Positions 59,640-64,000 of a stretch of 64,000 nt of DNA are shown one piece after another. This stretch comes from Cyathus striatus (taxonomy: Eukaryota; Basidiomycota; Agaricomycetes; Agaricales; Nidulariaceae), in the NCBI GenBank assembly GCA_025738555.1, contig JAOVFP010000012.1, forward strand, positions 1,612,001 through 1,676,000, in the 5' to 3' direction. The notes below the pieces were generated by a model, which was not told the origin of the DNA, made no database searches, and saw only the letters and a program-made list of their open reading frames with translations. How positions within the stretch are numbered: the first letter of the stretch is position 1; every line of letters begins with the position of its first letter. Made by a program: the position numbers and the translations under genes.

Positions 59640-60751
59640 ACTTCTCCACCCAATATCTACTCTCTCATACAGCATCCTCAATATTATGGAGTTCCTCCCC
59701 ATAACTGCAGCTTTATTTGGCCATGCACACATAGTGATACAGGTAAGTCATTGCTGAACCATGTTGAAAACTTGGTAGTATCTGAAGCTGCTACATTCCT
59801 GGAATGATGCCTAACAGAGCTGCATCCAACCTACTTGGTCTATAATGTTGTAGGAGTTCAAGCGAATGAATTTATACTTATTCTGGGTCATGGTCAGTAT
59901 GTTATTTACACTTCTATTCTTTAGCAATGCTAATTTGTTCATGAGTTCTTCTTCTGATGGGCACAGGAACTCCAACTTGCCTTGATAATAATATTACCAC
60001 TTTGTACTTCACATTCACCTGTATTTACCCCCAGCTAGTTGTAGATAACTCATCAAGTATATAGTAGACTAGTACTTGCTTGTATATAATAAATGTGCTC
60101 AATATATCTTATTTTACATTCACATTTGTTCATAACATTATCAAATTATATGAATCATATACTTCCACTCACAAATTGCAACACACATACAACTGAGCAC
60201 CAACCTTATACTTCTCTCATCTCATCAACATCATCTTATAACCTCCTCATGATTGTCTCTAATCCATACAAAAATGCATGAGCTATTGTACGAATTACGA
60301 AATTTGATGCTGCTGTACATGGCAGTATCCTGCAGTATCATATGCTGTAAGGTTTATGTCAGCTCATACCACTTATGGTAAATTATACTGCATTATAACG
60401 GTACACAAGACTCTCCAAAATTTAGTGATGTGGGCACTGTCTTCACACCATACTGCCCATTGCCCAATGTCAAAGTACAGTATGTAGTATGGTGTGTTGA
60501 GATGGTACAATCTTGAAGTACCCAGATCAATCAAGTATGTTCTCACTTCTTCGAGATCCCTGAGAACACCATTTGTGAGAACATTGTAGAATACTGTAGA
60601 TACATTTATGTCTATAAAATATGAAAGAAAATGCATAGATACAGTTAGTGAATTTACTCCCCATATTTTCCCCACTCTAAATCTGTGTGAACCTAAGTTC
60701 TTGGTTACTTGTGCACCTCATCTACACTTTATTTCAGGTGTAAGTACAATA
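59640..60751. other. CpG-poor region; its end is probably the 3' end of a Copia LTR
   Basis: No gene supported. The segment just before 60752 ends GTGTAAGTACA and stands directly before a Copia-type primer-binding site, so it should be LTR sequence. I could not find the LTR start or its partner. Confidence 0.4.
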
Positions 60752-60763
60752 GGTTATGGGCCC
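60752..60763 (+). other. Copia-type primer-binding site (half-tRNA)
   Basis: GGTTATGGGCCC is complementary to the anticodon stem-loop of initiator methionine tRNA (GGGCCCATAACC). Drosophila copia-type elements prime reverse transcription from that internal tRNA position. It lies 94 bases before a Copia-like gag ATG. Confidence 0.6.
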
Positions 60764-60845
60764 TGCACCCTAAAGTAACTGTAAACAAGAGTTCAATATA
60801 CACATCATATCACATACCTCCTATATCACCACACTTTAAGTCAAG

Positions 60846-60960
60846 ATGACTTCATCAACTACTAGTGAAACACCATCAAGCCTATATCACATCAAGCTAC
60901 TCCATGAAGATAACTGGTTAGCCTGGAAGCACCGAATTACAAGTGTACTATGCAACCACT
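60846..60960 (+). pseudogene. Copia gag, 5' fragment
   Basis: MTSSTTSETPSSLYHIKLLHEDNWLAWKHRITSVL matches in style the start of Ty1/Copia gag (short leader, then L-x-x-D-N-W-x-x-W). It breaks off at CNH, where foreign DNA begins. Confidence 0.6.
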
Positions 60961-61300
60961 GTCATTTTAAGATAATAATTATCTAAGGTGGTCAGCAGGT
61001 AGTGACTTTGTTTGTGCTTTGCACCTGAGTGTTGGGGGATATTATTTGTAGATATTCTCCTTAACTCAAGAGGTTTGGGTGATGAATGCAGATGTAGATT
61101 TAAGTGTAGAGGTGAGTAGGTAAGTTCAGAAGAGCAGGCAAATAGCAAGCACAACAACTAGGATTGTAGCAAGGGCTTGCAGGTGAAGGGTAGGCTGAAG
61201 ATATAGGTCACTATTATGTTGAAGGTTGAAGTGGAGTTGGGGTCCCTGATGATTTCTACTTCTTACTTCACAGCTGGGGCACATATATAATTTACAAAGT

Positions 61301-61470
61301 TATGGTGCCTCACTATCTGGGTGGACACAAATACAATACTGCTGCTGTTACTTTATGAAGATACAGTGCCTCACTATCTGAGTGGACACAAAATATGCTG
61401 CTGCTGCTGCTGCTTTATGAAGGTATGGTGCCTTACTATCTGAGTAGACACAAATAATACAAATTAGTTT
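61301..61470. repeat. Tandem repeat, three units of about 60-65 bp
   Basis: Each unit reads GTGCCTCACTATCTGAGTGG, then ACACAAA, a run of GCT units and CTTTATGAAG. The second unit has five consecutive TGC repeats. The third is partial. Confidence 0.75.
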
Positions 61471-61689
61471 CTCACTTTACTGTTGATGCTTTATATATGA
61501 CTCAGACAATATGTGTACTAAGTAGAGTGGAAGTATATAGGTTATATTTAGTAGGTAAGGGTTGTGTGCTACAACTGCAAAGGGATACAAACAAATGTAA
61601 ACTAGGTATAAGTTGTTAATTCTACAGGCCAAATCCTCTTCCTTATATGCCTTTTACCCTCCTGCTGACTAATCATATCCCACACCTAC

Positions 61690-61810
61690 TTTCCCATTGT
61701 TCTCCAACTGGGGAAAGCATGAGTCATCCTTTTACTCCATTGTTCTCCAAATGGGGGAGTATGAGTCATCCTTTTCTCCATTGTTCTCCAATTTTAGAAT
61801 GCATGAGTCA
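61690..61810. repeat. Tandem repeat, three units of about 45 bp
   Basis: CCATTGTTCTCCAA, then a variable G-rich piece, then GCATGAGTCATCCTTTT. A shorter repeated phrase, TAGCACAATGGATATGCTAT, follows in two diverged copies (about 61836 and 61877). Confidence 0.7.
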
Positions 61811-62288
61811 GCATCTTAGACAATGAGTATATGTAGCACAATAGAAATGCTATTAATAGTACTTGAAAGAACAATGGCTATATTTAGCACAATGGATATG
61901 CTATTAATAGCACTTGAGAACAATGGTGCTCTTTGTTTGTACCTGAAGGCTTTCTTATTTTGTACAGGGTATAATTATTTGTACATATTAGTCTTGGTGT
62001 AGTCATTTGTATGATGATGTTTATTCTGATTAGTGCTGGTCCAGTAGTATGACTAAGTATTTGTGTATGTTTATCTTGATTAATAATGAGCTGGTATTGT
62101 AGTTACTTATTTGTGTATAATTGTTCTGATTGAATGGACTATTAGTGTTTTCCTGATTAATAGTGAAATATGAGTGTGCATATTAAGTATTGTTTGTTAA
62201 AGTATTATTAAGTTTTCTAAGTGCTTGCTTTTCTATCTTTGAGTGATTTAGCTGTATTCATGTCATTATGTGAAATCAACTTTCACCT

Positions 62289-62775
62289 GTGACACTACAA
62301 ACTCTGGAAATATGCTGAAGGAACTGAGAAGAAATCCACTATGGACTCTATGAAGGAAGGGGTGGAGGCAACATCAAGTACCACAGATAGCAAGAAGGCC
62401 TTTGAAGATAAGTTAACTAATTGGGAAGATAATGATGCACAAGCACAAACTCAAATTGAGTTAACCTTGAGCAACTCACAGATTATTCATATTGCAGGAG
62501 CCAAGACTGCCACACAGATGTGGGCACAGTTGAGGACAGTGAAGGAGCCACAAGGGAAGATGGGTATCATCTTGGCATGTAGGCATCTGTATCACACTAT
62601 AGCCAAAGAAACAACAGATATCAGCATGCACATCACAGAACTGAGAAAGATACAGGAAGAATTGCACTTACTAAATAGTTTGATAGATGATGATGAATTT
62701 ACAGTTGACTATCTCATAATGCATAACATTGGGATACACCCTTGCCTGATGCATTGTGAGATTTATGCATATTGA
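62289..62775 (+). pseudogene. Copia gag, 3' fragment
   Basis: Reads YKLWKYAEGTEKKS, then KLTNWEDNDAQAQTQIELTLSNSQ, TATQMWAQLRTVKEPQG and DYLIMHNIG, the order typical of Ty1/Copia gag (W-x3-D-x2-A-x2-Q-I, then T-A-x2-M-W). It is interrupted again after about 62760 and has no pol in this window. Confidence 0.65.
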
Positions 62776-63174
62776 GATATGTCACACTATGTGACATTAT
62801 GTGATGCTTATTAAAATACTGGGAATTGCTGACTGTGTCAGCAACAACCTTGCTTGACTTCGAAGGATAAAAAGTAGTGGTTTGGAGCAAACAAGTGATG
62901 TGTTGTTAGTTCTACAAGTACAGTATACAAGTAGGTACATTTTGAGATATGAGAGATAATATATATACATTATTTTTTCTGATTAAAGTTGAATGCTAGG
63001 TGAATCTATGTCAAGCAAGGTAGTATACAGTTTGTTCCTGTTACCAGCAGTGTGGGCTTTTTGTGCAATGCATGGGGATGCAATTATTAATGAGTTGAGA
63101 CCAAAGGGTAGGAGGGGGAAGGGTAGAAGAAACTGTGGTCATTCTTCACAAACAAATGCAGGTGACTGACTGAC
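62776..63174. other. Repeat-derived DNA, unassigned
   Basis: CpG-poor sequence with a TATA-like GATAAAAAG near 62866, perhaps part of an LTR. No gene. Confidence 0.3.
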
Positions 63175-64000
63175 CATGGCAGGAATTTCTTAGATGTCTG
63201 TGAACAGGAAACATAGACAGAGACAATGTGGCAATGGTCAGGCAACTAATAATAGGTAATCCTAAACACAAACTGACAAATTTCAGTAAACCTCCATGGG
63301 ACAATGCATGCCTGATAACACCTAGGCATGGGGTCTGGCTAGAATGGAACAGGATGGCTGTTGAAAAGCATTTCCAAGCAACAGAATAAAAACTGCTAAT
63401 ATGCACTGCCAAATATTCGATAGGAAAGAGAAATCTATCAATAGTTGAACAATATGCTGTCACAATGAGAGGGAAAGGTAAAAATAAAGGATCAAAAGTG
63501 GATGACTTGCCAGAGCAAGTGGAATTAGCTATAGGCATGAAAGTAAGAGACCTTTCCCCAGAAAGGTGTACAACACTACTCATGATTGAGAATCCACAGG
63601 TTATACTGACACAAAATGTACAAACAGATCTGGACATTGCCAATGATGCTTGTGGAACCATTGTTGACATTGTCCTACATGCTGATGAACCAGACCTTGG
63701 GACAGAGAGTACAGTGCCCTTGAGGCATCCAAGTTTTCTTGCATTTGTACTAGTGAAGTTGAACAGGACACAAACATCACAGTTGGAAGGACTGCAAGAA
63801 TCAGTAATACCTGTCAAACCAATCATGAAAAAATTCTCAATATACCTGAAAGTGAATGGAAAAGTACTAAAACAGACAGTCAAAAGACAGCAATTTCCCA
63901 TCACACTGGCCTATGTGTTCACCAATTATTGATCACAGGGTCAAACCATTTCCAACATATTAGTGGACATTGCAAGCCTGCCATGTGGAAAACTAAGTGT
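63175..64000 (+). pseudogene. Helitron/PIF1-like DNA helicase, C-terminal half, running off the window
   Basis: Fragments in one orientation match the C-terminal part of fungal Helitron-type PIF1 helicases. They are LIIGNPKHKLTNFSKPPWDNACLITPRHGV (upstream, with a stop), VTMRGKGKNKGSKVDDLPEQVELAIGMKV, TQNVQTDLDIANDACGTIVDIVL, FVLVKLNRTQ and VKRQQFPITLAYVFTNY. After a TGA (63930-63932, where relatives have Arg) the frame continues SQGQTISNILVDIAS to the window edge. SQGQT corresponds to a late helicase motif. A 57-nt GT-AG intron without stops (63543-63599) separates IGMK from VILTQNV. The upstream motifs (Walker A and B) are not in this window. Confidence 0.7.

Larger units (their letters stand above)
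60961..62288. mobile_element. Unclassified insertion of about 1.3 kb within Copia gag
   Basis: The DNA separates two parts of one Copia gag. It seems to start TGTCATTTTAAG and end CACCTGTGACA, which have complementary 5-base ends (TGTCA/TGACA) as an LTR would, but no clear target duplication is left. It contains no coding sequence and two sets of short tandem repeats (about 61301-61470 and 61690-61810). A solo LTR or large non-autonomous element is possible. Confidence 0.35.

Noticed and set aside
60961..62288. Solo Copia LTR or Helitron in Copia gag
   Set aside because: No matching 5-bp duplication and no TC...CTRR ends; left unclassified.
1..64000. CRISPR arrays, bacterial operons, ribosome-binding sites, tRNA or rRNA genes
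   Set aside because: The window is eukaryotic; no spaced repeats or cloverleaf/rRNA sequence was recognised by eye.

Overview
The window is fungal nuclear DNA, most likely from an Agaricomycete (mushroom-forming basidiomycete). The host genes are split by many introns of about 45-60 nt. One gene is a basidiomycete-type adenylate-forming reductase, and the rest of the window is filled with chromodomain Gypsy elements, hAT and pogo DNA transposons, Copia debris and a Helitron-type helicase. The species cannot be fixed from the sequence. All calls come from reading the sequence by eye, without database searches.

Layout. 1-5.1 kb: AT-rich, no gene seen. 5.1-8.1 kb (minus strand): an intact GRE2-like NAD(P)-dependent reductase, then a broken GH16 glucanase gene. 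8.8-11.0 kb: hAT-1, a non-autonomous hAT element with a perfect 8-bp target duplication. 11.5-13.2 kb: an intact five-exon gene with a GNAT-like C-terminus. 14.5-17.2 kb: an intact 19-exon sugar transporter. 17.6-18.6 kb: a degraded RRM gene. 19.1-32.3 kb: Gypsy-1 (minus strand), interrupted by the younger chromovirus Gypsy-2 (21.4-28.3 kb) and by hAT-2 (30.3-31.2 kb). 36.3-39.8 kb: an intact Na+/H+ antiporter. 40.9-44.4 kb: an intact adenylation-thiolation-reductase enzyme. 44.5-47.9 kb: hAT-3, itself interrupted by a pogo element. 50.6-59.6 kb: Gypsy-3, with an extra antisense gene between integrase and the 3' LTR. 60-64 kb: CpG-depleted Copia and Helitron remains that run off the window edge.

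The mobile-element history can be read directly. Removing hAT-2 or Gypsy-2, each with one target duplication, restores the Gypsy-1 reading frame exactly. LTR divergence agrees with the nesting: about 1% in Gypsy-2, 2% in Gypsy-1 and 6% in Gypsy-3. Most damage is CpG transition: in-frame stops are nearly all TGA where the family would have Arg (CGA), and the LTR mismatches in Gypsy-1 and Gypsy-2 are almost all at CpG. This points to methylation-driven decay.

The most unusual items are: (i) three hAT elements that share one terminal motif but carry three different subterminal repeat words; (ii) Gypsy-2, with a TAATG-coupled leader ORF, a textbook -1 slippery site and a small membrane-peptide ORF after integrase; (iii) the spliced antisense Cys-rich/coiled-coil gene inside Gypsy-3; and (iv) a stretch of about 3 kb with only two CpGs. 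The intact host genes (reductase, sugar and ion transporters, adenylate-forming reductase) do not form an evident pathway.
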